Shown here: piece by piece, positions 45,710 to 58,554 of the stretch
Layout: every line of letters begins with the position of its first letter
How positions within the stretch are numbered: position 1 is the stretch's first letter
Origin: Lotus japonicus
Taxonomy: Eukaryota > Streptophyta > Magnoliopsida > Fabales > Fabaceae
Length of the DNA: 64,000 nucleotides
Assembly: GCF_012489685.1 (NCBI RefSeq)
Contig: NC_080044.1
Coordinates: forward strand, 81,268,732-81,332,731
Reading direction: 5' to 3'
Program-made: the position numbers and the translations under genes
Notes under the pieces: model-generated
Database searches by the model: none
Told to the model about the DNA's origin: nothing
What the model saw: only the letters and a program-made list of their open reading frames with translations

Positions 45710-46691
45710 TAGTACACAAAAGTGAAGAAAGCTATTTTTATTCAAAAATATTATTTTTAGTGTTTCTCTTGCAGTAGAAGGAGAAAAAAATGAAAAATTA
45801 CTATTCTATTTAATTTTAGAAATTTAAATGAAATAAAAAATATTTAATAGCAGAAATAAAAATATTTTTTCTGCAATTTTTCATTTGTTTAATCTATATT
45901 AATTTCTCAATTTCACTACTCTTGATTTGGACGTTAGTGTAAAAGAAAATGGTCAAACAATTTATATTTTACGATTACACAATTTGAATGGTTAATTAAT
46001 TTAAATAAAATATTTTACTATTTCACTATTTTTTTGAATTTGTTTTGTGAACAATTTTTTACACAAATATAATTTGTATGCCTTACACATCTTTTTCTCC
46101 ATTTCTTTCTCTTTGATTACATCTCTTTTTCGCTCTTTCCTTTTCCTGTTACTCTTAAATAGGAGTGGAAGTCTGTTTGGTTCTTGAGACTCTCTTGAGA
46201 AGGTTAAATGTACACAGGTTAGTGCAGGAAGATGAGAAGATGAATCTTGTATCGTCTTCGACATAGCATAATGTACTGAAGTGGTATGCTGTAGTTGTTG
46301 TTGTTGTTGCCCTTTCTATGGTCAAGGTAAAGTCTGTACAAGCCTTGAAAATAGGCATTGCAAAAGGTGCTAAATCTATATTGTGCAATTTAAAGGCTGG
46401 CCGGTTCCTTCTCCTGTTTAAGACACATTTGTAAAACAAACACTTTCTCTGTCTCCTATTCTTGGCTTTTCCCTTTTCTTCCTTCTCTCTCTGTCTGTTT
46501 CCATTCAATGCCATCAAAACTTCTCCACCCTCCAAATATTTCTCCTTCACGACCCCCGCAGTTACCCCCTCTTCTCTCCACTGCGAAGCAGGCCCTTCCT
46601 GAGGGCGCACACGCCGCCCCTAGCGTGTGTGCCTACCACCCTGCCAAGAATTCGTATGAGCGCCGGTCGAAGAACCTGAAGATTATTCACT
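45710..46691. other. Intergenic DNA and probable promoter of the receptor kinase gene
   Basis: AT-rich to about 46050, then more balanced. A C/T-rich stretch at about 46440-46570 may be leader sequence. I see no convincing TATA box at a defined distance. The minus-strand frame at 46155-46610 has no recognisable domain. Confidence 0.4.
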
Positions 46692-49600
46692 ATGGCACTC
46701 AGTGATGATCTTAGGCGGCCTCGGTGCATCACATTATTCTTCATCTTCCTATCATGTCTTGTTCTTGTTGTTGCTTCTTCTTCTGACTCAGAAATTCTCC
46801 TCAAGGTGAAGAACAATCTGCAAAACAGCAACAGCAACAATGCATTGTTGTCTTCATGGAGCACCTCAACATCTCCCTGTTCAGGAGACAGAGCAAATTG
46901 GGAAGGGGTCCTCTGCTACCAAGGACAAGTCCACGGCTTGAAGCTTGAGAACATGGGGCTCAAAGGGGTCATTGATGTTGAATCCCTCAAGGAGTTACCT
47001 TATCTCAGAAGCATTAGTTTCATGAACAACAATTTTGATGGTCCTTGGCCTGAAGTGAACAAGATAACTGGGTTGAAGTCCCTTTACCTTTCAGATAACA
47101 AGTTCTCTGGGTTGATTCCTGATCAAGCTTTTGAGGGCATGCAATGGTTGAAGAAGATCCATCTGTCAAATAACCAGTTTGAGGGTCATATTCCGGCTTC
47201 GGTGGCGTTGTTGTCAAGGCTTCTGGAGTTGAGATTGGAGGGAAACAAATTCACTGGTGTCCTTCCTGAACTGCAGACATCCGAACTGAAATCATTTAGC
47301 GTAGCTAATAATCTGTTGCGGGGTGAAATACCATTTCACCTTAGAAAAATGTCGGCTTCTGCATTTTCTGGTGAGTAACAAGTTCCAATCCCCCTATCCA
47401 ATTGAATAGTTATTTTGACCCTTAAAAGATATGGTTCGGTCAACTTAGTCTTTGAAAGAAGCAAAATAATCCCTGGAGATAAAAAACAATCATTGATTTA
47501 CAATGAATATAATGCTTGAAAGATGAAAAAGGACGCCACTTTTTAGTCCTGAAAGACAACATTGAAATTTGGTTTCATATTTTAGATATTCTTCTATCTA
47601 TTTCCTTAATAAAGGGACGAAAATGGTCGGCTCTAAATCTTTCAGGGGCTAAAGAGATTATTCACTTCAATTAATATACATCACATAAATGTACTCATAT
47701 CTAATATGTTAGTGGATTTAACATGAGTCCAATAACTTGTTTGGTTATGCAATAATTCGCCTCATAATCCCTTTTTGGAAGAAGGTAAAAAGTGTAACTT
47801 ATGGAGTAATTGTGTTTTGGACTGTGTGCCACCACCAATCCAGACACACTAAGCACAATGCCAGGTTAACAGGAGTTGTGGATACATATATAGACAATTA
47901 TAAGCAAGCACAACTTTATATAGCTAGAGTCACTGAATTTCACCTAAAAGTTATGAGAAAATTAATGGAGGTGGGCTGTATGCAAATTGATAAGAAGTAA
48001 AATTACGATTTTGTGTGTTGACACTAAAGTATAGCATCAATCTAAACTATTATATATGCATCAAATGAGCAGCTAATGAAGGGCTATGTGGAGCCCCATT
48101 GGAAGAATGTCATTCCAAGAAGCCTTCATTTGTGAGTATTTTTGTGGTTGTGGTAGCTGTTGTTGTGGCAATGATTGTGATTGGAGCAGTAATACTCATG
48201 CTTAATAGAAGAAGAGAACGTGGACCAGCAAATTCAGTGGAAAATCCACCCCTCAAAAAGGGACGTGTGAAGGATTCAGCGGATGAAAGTCAGAGGTCAT
48301 CTAGATCAATAAGCTCCATACGCAGCAGAAAAGATCACATGAAGTTATGTTTTGTGAGGGATGACAGAGAGAGATTTGATTTGCAAGAGTTGCTGAAAGC
48401 CTCAGCAGAGATTTTGGGAAGTGGTTGTTTCAGTTCTTCTTACAAGGCTTCTTTGCTGAATGGTCCCTCAATTGTGGTGAAGAGGTTCAAGCAAATGAAC
48501 AATGTGGGCAAGGAAGAGTTTCAAGAGCACATGAGGAGGATAGGAAGGTTGAGTCATCCTAATCTGCTTCCTCTTGTGGCTTACTATTACAGAAAGGAGG
48601 AGAAGCTCTTGGTTACTGACTATATTCAGAATGGAAGCTTGGCTGTTCGCCTTCATGGTATGTATTATAAACAATTTTTCATTTTTTTAAACTACCGAGT
48701 AAAAATGCTAAAAAGGTTTGATTAGTGTTAGGAATATAATATATAATCATGTATGTGTCTTTACTAAACAACTTAAACTTTTGAGATAGTTGATTTGCGA
48801 TAAGGTATCTAAGCCTATATGACTAAGGATTTGGGTTCCTTGGAGTCATGTCAATCATACATTAAAGGAATTCAAACCGTTCAATCAAAGATCAATTGAC
48901 TCATATTTTATCAATAACAGACGATAAATATAAGCTTAAAATTTGAGCCGCCCGATCTTGATCGAACAATTCAAATTCTTTGACTTGGTGAATATAGAAA
49001 CTTTCTGACTGGAGGGAATCCAATTTCATATGACCAAGTAGTATAGAGTTCGATCTATGTTGCTTCCATACTTCTAATTAAAAGTAAGCTGAATTTCAAC
49101 ACAAAACAAATTGAATTTCAGCACATGATGTGTGAGTTTGTGCATTATTCACCCTTTAAGCCCAATGATCTCCTACACGATGAGCTTATATGAAATATAA
49201 TTTAAAATCATTCGTATGTCTTTCCAAACAACTTAAATTTTTGGGATAGATGGTTTATGGCAATTAATTTTTCATCAATGAATTGGAGCTGGCCATAAGT
49301 TGTTCCTTTGTATTTTAAAATTGAAGGCAAGATTTGAGTTAATAACTAGTTGCATGTGTTCTATTCACTAAATAAATATGAACTTCTTTGCTTATAGTTA
49401 GGCCTGCAGGCAACGTAAAACTAGCCATATCATTAATATGGATTAAGTGAATCATATAGGGGATTTCACTTACTGGGATAAGGCTCTTATTGTTGTTGTT
49501 GTTATGGTGAAGTTTTACATGGTTGTTTTTTGTTTTAGGACACCAAGCTCTTGGGGAACCAAGCCTAGATTGGCCAATGAGGTTAAAGATTGTGAAAGGC

Positions 49601-50158
49601 ATAGCAACTGGTCTTGAATATCTATACAAGGACATGCCAAGCCTAATTGCAGCTCATGGAAATCTCAAATCCTCTAATGTTCTTCTGACTCAATCTTGTG
49701 AGCCCCTCCTCAGTGACTATGGATTGGTACCTGTGATTAACCAGGACCTAGCTCGGGACATCATGGTGGTGTACAAGTCACCAGAATATTTGCAGCATGG
49801 AAGAATCACAAAGAAGACTGATGTGTGGTGTCTTGGAATACTGATTCTGGAGATTCTAACAGGAAAGTTCCCTGCTACCTTTTTGCAACAGGGGAAAGGG
49901 AGTGAGGTGAGTTTGGCAAATTGGGTCCTCTCAGTTGTCCCAGAAGAGTGGAATAGTGCTGTGTTTGATAATGAAATGGGGGCAACCGAGAACAGTGAGG
50001 GAGAGATGGAGAAGCTTTTGAAGATTGCTTTGACTTGTTGTGAGGTAGATGTGGACAAGAGATGGGATTTGAAAGAAGCAGTAGAGAAAATCAGAGAGGT
50101 GAAGGAGAGGGATCATGATGATGATGGTGAGGATTCTAATGCTTCTTCTTCAAGTTGA
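46692..50158 (+). CDS. LRR receptor-like kinase, pollen receptor kinase (PRK) type
   Basis: Three exons, 46692-47370, 48073-48657 and 49539-50158, encode 627 residues, with phases matching at both GT-AG introns. In order: signal peptide (ITLFFIFLSCLVLVVASS), LRR N-terminal cap, about five leucine-rich repeats (for example LKSLYLSDNKFSGLIPDQAF), a short juxtamembrane region starting FSANEGLCGAPLEECH, one membrane span (FVVVVAVVVAMIVIGAVILML), then a kinase domain from about residue 330. The glycine loop and the VVK lysine are present, but the catalytic loop reads HGNLKSSN instead of HRDLKxxN and DFG is replaced by DYG. PRK-family proteins have such atypical kinases and act in pollen tube growth signalling with ROP GEFs. 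The tail is acidic and Ser-rich. Expression in pollen is inferred from the family only. Confidence 0.93.
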
Positions 50159-50454
50159 ATATTGACGTAGATTGCCTTATTGATTACTTGGATTTCTATT
50201 TCTTTCAAATGTTATACAACATGGATGAGAGATGGATTATCTGAGACTTTTTGTTTTCTCTCTAGAGATCTATATCTTAATGTAACCATGCCCATGCATG
50301 ATGCAAGAAATGTAAAATATGAAAGGAGGCTTGAGGTTAAGATTGAATCAACTAAGGCTTATCTTTTCTTTTCTTTTGATAAAGAAGTCATATTTGGCAA
50401 CAAGCTTTATTTAGAAAGACATACTTGCTAAACACATTCGGTGGAAATCTTATA

Positions 50455-50601
50455 CTCCCTCCGGTCCTTTTTATAAGAAAAAAACTACTTTTTAGGTTCA
50501 TTCAATAAATGATGTATCTAACCTTTTTTAATGCCTAGATACACCATTTATTGAATGAACCTAAAAAGTAATTTGTTTCTTATAAAAAGGACCGGAGGGA
50601 G
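50455..50601. mobile_element. Stowaway MITE
   Basis: A 147-bp near-palindrome beginning CTCCCTCCGGTCCTTTTTAT and ending with its reverse complement, flanked by TA on both sides (50453-50454, 50602-50603). These are the standard Stowaway (Tc1/mariner) ends and target. It lies about 300 bp downstream of the receptor kinase gene. Confidence 0.93.
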
Positions 50602-50603
50602 TA

Positions 50604-51212
50604 TCTTACAATGAGAGGAAGAGTACTACTCTCTTATATAGGACCAAACTCAAATACAACAGATTTATATGGCTTCATCGCATCATCCGACAAATGAGCC
50701 CAAATACGATAATGATACAAATCATCTTACGTGAAAATTCTCATTTTTTTTGACAAAAAAAAAAACTCATATTTTTACGTTGAAGTTTTGCGTCTATTTA
50801 TTTCTTCATTGTTTTTATAATAAGAAATATAAACACAATATTTCATTTGATATTATCATATCCCATGAGAAAATTTAAATCCACGATAACTATAAAAATG
50901 AAAAAAGTTACATCGCAAGTTTTTTGATATTTTTAATGATAAAGTAGAAAAGAAGTTATTTTATTCCATGATCCATTTATCTAGATAGTAAAAAAATAGA
51001 ATGTTAAATGGACTTCTTTGAAATTTATTCCATCTTATTTTAAATAGTCGAAATAACAAAAGCTTTAATGATTTCACTTTATTCATTCCCTTTCTATAAA
51101 ATTTTATACGTTGATTCTCGATCAAATTATGAATTTGGGTGTAAGAATATTAGTAGTAATACTCTTTTTTTTGTTGAAGTAGCTCGGGCTCTCTCATATA
51201 TATATATATATA
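50604..51212. other. AT-rich intergenic DNA
   Basis: No gene or repeat recognised except the AT dinucleotide tract directly before the MULE at 51213. Confidence 0.5.
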
Positions 51213-52361
51213 GAGTAAAATACACTCACCCCTTCAAAGTTTGTGAGAATAACACTTAACTCCATTCTTATCCAAAATATACACTCCACCCCAATAATAA
51301 TCTCATAATTACACTTAGCTCAATTCTTCTCTGAAATCTTCACTACACCCCACCCCTTTAACACCATCCAAAAGATGCTAACGGAATATTCCTTTAACTC
51401 AAATTAATTAATTAAAATATAAATGATAAATAAATTACATTATCCTCTAACCAAATAATAATTGTACTATAATTTTGTAAACATTCTAAATATTTATAAA
51501 ATATTTTAAATACCTCCAAATAAAAAATAATAATTAAACTTGATGTTTATTATGGTCAAAATATTTCTCTCTCTAATATAACTCAAATTTAAATATGGAG
51601 TATTTCAGTCAAAATATTTATCAAATGATGAGTTCTTAATACCTATGTATAACCTTAAACAACTTATATTTTAGAACTTAAAATGCCATGTGCTTAAGTG
51701 CTCATACAACCTAATAACTAAGGTAATCACATATCGTCATAACACAATTATACTTTGAAAGTTTAGTAAACTTATTGACAAATTTTTTTAGTAAACTTAG
51801 TGGTAAAGTTTTTGAGTTTTGATGGTTCTGACATTGAGTTAAGTTTTGCTAAATTTGTGATGGAAAATGTTGTTGCCTTGAAGAGGATGATTTCAAACTT
51901 AGCTGGAAGCTACGTAACTCAGATCCGGAAGAAGTAAAACAGAAGTTGTTCTCGTTTAAGAAATGTTCTAGTTCTATGAATTTGGAATTACACCAAGAAG
52001 GTCAGAACATGCTTTATTGTAAATCATTTGTGCTGCCCTCCAAATAACAATGATTTGTTTACTTGAATGAGCAATGATTATCTCGTGCTACTTTTTTTTT
52101 TTAAAAAAATGTATATTTATTATTTAGTTAGAAGATAATGTAATGTATTTATATTTAAATTAATTAATTTTGAGTTAAAAGAATATTCCGTTAGCATCTT
52201 TTGGATGGTGTTAAAGGGGGTGGGGTGGAGTGTAGAATTTAGAGAAGAATTGAGTTAAGTGTAATTGTGAGATTATTATTGGGGTGGAGTGCATATTTTG
52301 GATAAGAATGAAGCTAAGTGTTATTCTCACAAATCTTGAGGGGGGTGAGTGTATTTTACTC
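51213..52361. mobile_element. Mutator-like element with long inverted repeats, inserted in an AT tract
   Basis: The arms of about 250 bp (51213-51461 and 52113-52361) both begin GAGTAAAATACACTCACC from their outer ends and share, in order, 'tgtgagaataacactta', 'caccccaataataatctca' and 'agatgctaacggaatattc'. Identity looks close to nine in ten, so it is older than the Pack-MULE. Both flanks are AT dinucleotide runs; a 9-bp duplication of ATATATATA is compatible but cannot be delimited. No transposase. A possible captured fragment is at 51821-51937. Confidence 0.75.
51821..51937 (+). pseudogene. Possible captured FBD-domain fragment
   Basis: A short frame reads DGSDIELSFAKFVMENVVAL, then KRMISNLAGSYVTQIRKK and a stop. 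The pattern ELxFxKFVxEN...LKRM resembles the end of FBD domains found behind F-box-LRR proteins in plants. It has no start or upstream domain and lies inside a non-autonomous element. The match is short, so it is only a suggestion. Confidence 0.35.
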
Positions 52362-53245
52362 ATATATATATATATATATATATTTATACATGAAAGGGAT
52401 CTTAATATCATTGTGATATACCAAAATTAATGTTATGAAAACTTTTGAAATAAGGGTCGTATAAATGACTCATGAAAAAGTTTGGGTTAAATAACCCATC
52501 ATCCAATGACATTGAAGATAAGTGAGTTTAAATTTCTATATTTTATTTATTAATTTATTTCTAACTCACTTATCTTTAATGTGATTAGATGATAAATTAT
52601 TTAACCCAAACTTTCTCATGAGTCATTTAGACAGTCACATGCTGTTGCATGAGAAGAAACTTAAAAAAAAAAAAAAAGAGAAGAAACACAAGTTTATTTT
52701 CCTAAAACTAATTATAGCTGTCGTTAGTGTTAACTTTCCTAGATTAGCGCGCAATGTTGATTCTGGAAAAAAATGTACAAAGATGTACCCGTGAATCTTC
52801 ACTAATTTTAGAAGCTAACAACAAAGTACTAACTAATAAAGCAACAAGACTCAAAATCTACCATGAATGTTCACTAATTCTCACGAAAGTGCTTAAAATA
52901 GTGCATAAGACCAGTCACATACACGTTTCAGTTATTATTGTTGCACCTAAATCCACCATTTTGTTACCTCATATGTGGGAGGAACAGAACAAACAAAACA
53001 TATAAAACAGACAAACCTAGGCTGCCAAGACCGGCAGCGTTAGGACTTTGTCTGATTTATTTTTTAGAATCTAAAAACTCTTTTCAGAAATAATTTTTGA
53101 AACTTGTTTTTCTAAAAAAGAAAAGAAAAACTTTGCTGAAGAAAGAATCGGTGATTTGAAAACTAAAATCAGCGATTGCTTGCCGGTAAAGTGATTTCGA
53201 GGTAATTGAATTCTCTAACAAGAATCCTTTGAGAAAGTGAAGAAG
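52362..53245. other. Intergenic DNA upstream of the USP-kinase gene
   Basis: AT-rich. About 52480-52640 contains an inverted pair around 'ggttaaataacccatcatcc' and 'gatgataaattatttaaccc', likely another small inverted-repeat element. The promoter and leader of the next gene should lie in the last few hundred bases. Confidence 0.45.
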
Positions 53246-56200
53246 ATGTCAAGGGCCATAGACAAGAAGCTTGGTGCAGGACGTGTGGTGGCTGTAGCCA
53301 TTGAGAACAACAAAACAAGCCAATATGCCGTCAAATGGGCTGTTGACAATATTCTTCCCAAGGAACAACATCTCTTATTAGTCCATGTTAGACAAAGAGC
53401 TTCTTCCATTCCTACACCAAGTAATTCTTATTGCTCCATGCATATACATATTGCTTGAATCTATATGTAACATTTCTATTTCATGTTACAATCCCATAAT
53501 ATAGGAATATTGTATATTACAGAGTATTGATACAACTTTGCCAAAATGTTGGGATTGATATACGAGGAAATTTAGGCCTGCAATTTGCGTAAATATTTTA
53601 GAATTCTGAGCTGACGAATATAAAAACTAACAAAACCCAAGAAAGATTTAATGTCATAACATTGTTGGGGTTTGGCGGAAAACACAAGTTTTTTAATGGC
53701 TAAATCTCCATTTGATGGAAAACATGGAGATGTTGTGCTATCAGTTCTTGCATTTCATTTCGTGAAATCCAGCTTTTTTTTTTAGAGATAACATGAGATA
53801 TTTGAGGAATATTTGTAGCAGGTGAGAATCGCGTTTGTACTATTGTCATGTATGTATTCAATTCTTTGTATATATGCATACCAGAAATTTTTGTTCAATG
53901 TTGTTTCAATCTTTGTAACACAATCATGCACACATTGATGACTTGAATAATTATGAATGCAGCTGGAAACAATATATCCCTTGATGGCAATGATGATGTG
54001 GCTAGAGCATACAAGCAACAAATGGACAATGAATCCAGGGAGCTTTTTGCTTCATTCCGTGTCTTCTGCAATAGAAAGAGTGTATGTTCTAATACATTAT
54101 GTGATCCATCTTTCAATAATGAAATTAAAGAGAAAAGCAGAAAGACGAGAATGGAAAACATTGAAGAGAAAAATGAACAATCAAATTTAACAATGATTTT
54201 TCTTTGTCTACAACAGATACTATGCAAAGAAGTGTTGTTGGATGACACAGATATAGCTAAGGCAATAATTGAAGGCATTTCATCCTATTCCATAGAGCTT
54301 CTGATACTTGGGGCCCCATCAAGGAGTGGTCTTGTAAGGTAATTGTTCCTTCCTAGTCCTAGCTCTCACTCTCCAAACACCGGCCCTAGCAATATGCTTC
54401 ATAGTGCACAATCAAGTCAGCAATAACAATTGCTACTTATCAATATAAGACGATCATGAGTTAGCAAATAATGATGAATAAAAAAAAATGAATGGTACAA
54501 ATTACTTCTACAAAAGCTAGTACAAGTTAAATTTTAAAACTTCGACCGACCCTACGACCCGTTTGTAACAACTTTGGTAGTTCATGTTTGAAAATCTTTC
54601 TATAATTGATTTTAAAGTCAAAGTCGATTTTAGAAAGAAGCTTTTGTGATTAGCTTCTAGTTGCTAGAATTGATTATGGGAATACGTAAGTTGATCCAAG
54701 CATGCACGCAGAAGCATTTACATAGTAAAACATGAATAGATACTCTTGAACTATATTTTGTTCTGTTAGAAGGAAACATAATCCTAGTTCTAATGCACTG
54801 TTCATGGCAGAAGATTTAGGACATCGGATGTTCCAGGTGTCGTGTCAAGAGGGGCACCGCCATTCTGCACTGTGTACATTATTTCCAAAGGAAAGATCTC
54901 ATCAGTGAAAACTGCTACTTCTGCACTACCTGCTAAACCTACACCAAAATTGCAGCCTCAGCCTGTCCTGAGTAATGAGAAAATGGAGGCACAGCTAATT
55001 CGCAGCCATCCACCACGACGTATGCCAATTTCTCTTTGATCTCTGTCCCATATAGGATAATCTAGTTGTAAGAGAAACTAAATAGTTTCTCGTATCAGGA
55101 AATATATGTGATAGGAGTAACATATAGTTTCTCTTATATTCATATTCTCTTATATATCTCATCTCATATCTAATCTGGCTTCTGTCATTCTTCATAACAA
55201 TTTTCTTGTTTTGGTAATGTTGCTCATAAAGCACTATTTGTTTGTAATATCTATTACAGCATCAGCTGAGAAGCCAGCATACCTTTCTCGCCAGATTCAG
55301 GATGAAGATGAAATGAGGTAAGCACCTCATAGATCCTTAGTTTGAGTTATATAAAGTTAATGTAAACAATGATAGCATTATCCTATGACATGTTAACTAT
55401 GTAACAAAAAGTCAAAAACCACTCAAGCTAAAATGCCATCATTTCCAAGCATATGACATACAAATGCTAATTAGAAATGTACATGAGACATGGTGATGGA
55501 TGGCTTACTGAGAGGACTAATAGCATGTTTGGATTAGTTTCTCTTTTCTCATAATCAATCTTGACATACAGAAGAAGCTACTCATAGAAGCTCTTCCCCG
55601 AGACTGATTTCGGCTTTAGAATAAATTATAGACAGATTTTCAAACATGCACTAACTTGATATTCTATGGACAGGTCACCTTTCACAAGAGTTGGAAAACC
55701 AGGCCACAGATCCTACGAGTCCTCAATCCCTGACTCTGACATTTCATTCGTGAGCAGTGGAAGGCCAAGTATTGATAGGATGTTCCCTATGGTATACGAT
55801 GAAATGGACTCAACCCCTCGGTTTTCGTCAGGATCAGATAATGATGTTAGAAGTTTCGGTTCATCTTTCTCAGGTGCTAAGTCAATTGATCAGGGTGACT
55901 ACTCATTCTGCTCACAAGACAGTGGGACATCAATGTCGTCAGCACCAAGGTTTTCAAGTGGGGTAAGCACAATCTAGGATAAATTATAACTATATATGTA
56001 TTCAACATGGCGAACAAATGTACCTTATTAGTATGACTAAGAACCTGGCTTTCCAAAAAAAAGCATGACTAAGAACCCATGATTGGAGCTGCTTGTGTGC
56101 CTTCCTAACTGTGTTAGGAACTTAGGATCAAAGGGCCTATCTGATTGTTGTTTTGTGAAGCAGTATAGTTTTAAAATCAGAAAAAGAAAAAACTTCTTTG

Positions 56201-58554
56201 ATTTAATGAATATGTTTTGAAACAATAGGATGATGTGGAAGCTGAAATGAGGAGACTGAGGTTAGAACTGAAGCAAACAATGGAAATGTACAGCACAGCT
56301 TGCAAAGAAGCTCTGACAGCAAATCAAAAGGTACTTTACAATCTAGTCCAAACATACAAGTTCTGAAAATACTAGACAGGGTCAGGGCAAACTTGAACTT
56401 GTTAATGCAACTTACAACACATATAACTAATTAACTATGATAGCATGTTTGGATCAACTTCTCTTTTATCAGAATCAACTCTGAAATCCAGAAGCCACTC
56501 ACAGAAGCTTCTGACCAGAATTGGCTTCTAATCAGAGTTGATTCAGAATCAATTGTAGAAGAGTTACCAAACACGTTGTAACTCATCAAAATAGGGATTG
56601 CCATTTTCATTTGAAGAAAGAAAGTGATAACTGACAATTGGCACTTCTCTTCTACAGGCATTGGAACTTCAGCGTTGGAAAATGGATGAACAAAGGAAAT
56701 TGGAAGCGGCGCGATTGGCTGAAGAAACAGCACTGGCAATAGCTGAGAAGGAGAAATTAAAATGTCAAGCAGCCATGGAGGCAGCAGAAGCAAGCCGGAA
56801 AATCGCAGAGTTGGAAGCACAAAAAAGAATGAACGCAGAAATGAAAAGCATGACAGAATCTGAGCAGAAGAACAGGCCAGGAGACAGTATTTCATATGGA
56901 GCCAGGTACAGAAGATACACTATTGAGGAAATAGAAGAAGCCACAAACTTCTTTGCAGGCAATCTCAAGATCGGTGAAGGGGGCTATGGACCAGTCTACA
57001 AGGCTGAACTAGATCACACGCAGGTTGCAATCAAAGTGCTAAAACCAGATGCATCTCAAGGACGGTCACAGTTTCAGCAAGAGGTATGGAAAATAGCAAT
57101 AAAAACTTGCGCATGAAATGTATCCAAGAAAACACAGAATTTGCATGATCCTAAGTAACTGCATAAAGTAAAATCATTAAGAGCATATTTGGTTCAATGT
57201 TCACGAGTGTTAGAATTAATTCTCCTCTATCAGAATCAAGTTTTGAGTGTTTGGATGTTTCCTTTCAATTCTAGCTTTAATATTAACTCTTGGATGAAGT
57301 TACAAATTTTAGCTTCTATAGTTTACATAATCAATTATGAGATTCACAAAACTAGATTTAACACTACCCTACAGAAATCACTTTTTTCATACATGTATCC
57401 AAGCATACATTACTTCAATTTCAACTTACTTTTACCTTAATCAATTCTACCAAAATCAATTCTACCGACAATCGATTTTGACAGTGCTGATCCAAACAGG
57501 CACCCTATTAAGGTAAACAATGGACTATGATTAGACATTGCTGAATCAATCAATTTGGCGTTTAATTCGTGCAGGTTGAAGTGCTAAGTTCAATAAGGCA
57601 TCCCAACATGGTTCTCCTCCTTGGAGCATGCCCGGAGTACGGTTGTCTAGTGTACGAGTACATGGCGAATGGAAGCTTGGACGATTGCCTCTGCAGGAGA
57701 AGCAAAAACTCACCAGTTCTTCCCTGGCAGCTAAGATTCAGAATTGCAGCAGAGATAGCCACTGGCCTCCTTTTCCTCCACCAGGCAAAACCAGAACCGC
57801 TGGTGCACCGCGACTTAAAACCAGGAAACATTTTGCTTGACCGAAACTTTGTGAGCAAGATCAGTGATGTGGGGCTGGCTAGGCTTGTCCCTCCTTCAGT
57901 TGCAGACACCGTGACACAGTACCGCATGACAGCAACTGCCGGAACATTCTGCTACATCGATCCTGAGTACCAGCAAACAGGCATGCTTGGAATCAAGTCT
58001 GATATCTACTCACTTGGGATCATGCTTCTGCAGATGGTAACAGCAAAGCCTCCAATGGGTTTGACTCACCATGTTGGAAGAGCTATTGAGAGAGGGACAT
58101 TTGCTGAGATGCTTGACCCTGCTGTTGAGGACTGGCCAGTTGAACATGCCTTGCATTTTGCAAAGATAGCACTGCAGTGTGCTGAGATGAGAAGAAAAGA
58201 TAGGCCTGATCTTGGAAAAGTTGTGTTACCTGAGCTCAACAAGCTCAGAAACTTCGCTGAAGATAACATGCCTATGATGATGATGATGTTTGGTGGTAAA
58301 GCAGGATTTACTCCTAGAAGTAACAACAATTTTTCACGCTCTACATTTTCTTCCTCAGCCTCAGCTCAGGTGAGTCAGTGTGACTGATTACCACACCTTG
58401 CTATTTTTTGGTATAATCATTGCATGCAAATAACACATCACATTACATGTTTCCTTTTCTATAGGACTCTATGACTATGAGTGAATCAAACTCCTTATCT
58501 GGAATGTCTGGATATGAAAGTCGCTCAAGCACATCATCAATCACGAAAATGTAA
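53246..58554 (+). CDS. USP-domain receptor-like cytoplasmic kinase (RLCK IX type)
   Basis: Ten exons give 794 residues: 53246-53420, 53963-54081, 54217-54338, 54811-55019, 55260-55317, 55674-55962, 56229-56330, 56658-57083, 57575-58369, 58465-58554. All junctions keep frame. Residues 1 to about 155 are a universal-stress-protein-like domain (VVAVAIENNKTSQYAVKWAV ... ELLILGAPSRSGLVR). A Ser-rich linker follows, then an Ala/Glu/Lys-rich coiled coil (exons 7-8) and a Ser/Thr kinase: GEGGYGPVYKA, VAIKVLK, VHRDLKPGNILLD, SDVGLARL in place of DFG, and YIDPEYQQTG. HRD and the ATP lysine are intact, so catalysis is plausible. No transmembrane segment or signal peptide. Homologues are annotated as U-box or protein kinase family proteins; no U-box is present here. 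Start: the ATG at 53246 gives MSRAIDKKLG. Confidence 0.93.
54536..54720. repeat. Short MITE-like repeat in intron 3 of the USP-kinase gene
   Basis: Contains 'catgtttgaaaatc', 'attgattttaaagtcaaagtcgatttta' and 'tgatccaagcatgc'. The ends resemble the repeats in introns 5, 7 and 8. Exact termini are not clear. Confidence 0.35.
55521..55660. repeat. MITE-like inverted repeat in intron 5 of the USP-kinase gene
   Basis: Begins GCATGTTTGGATTAGTTTCTC and ends with 'gattttcaaacatgc', an approximate inverse. The interior has 'agaagctactcatagaagct', also present in the intron 7 copy. Confidence 0.45.
56437..56582. repeat. MITE-like inverted repeat in intron 7 of the USP-kinase gene
   Basis: Begins 'tagcatgtttggatcaact' and ends 'ttaccaaacacgttgta'. 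It shares 'ctcttttatcagaatcaac' and 'ccagaagccactcacagaag' with the intron 5 copy. Confidence 0.45.
57181..57510. repeat. MITE-like repeat in intron 8 of the USP-kinase gene
   Basis: Begins 'agagcatatttggttcaatg' and ends 'gtgctgatccaaacaggcac', with 'tcagaatcaag' and repeated 'aatcaattctacc' inside. Longer than the other intronic copies and possibly two insertions. Confidence 0.4.

Noticed and set aside
46155..46610. 151-residue minus-strand frame upstream of the receptor kinase
   Set aside because: No domain; overlaps the likely promoter and leader of the kinase gene.
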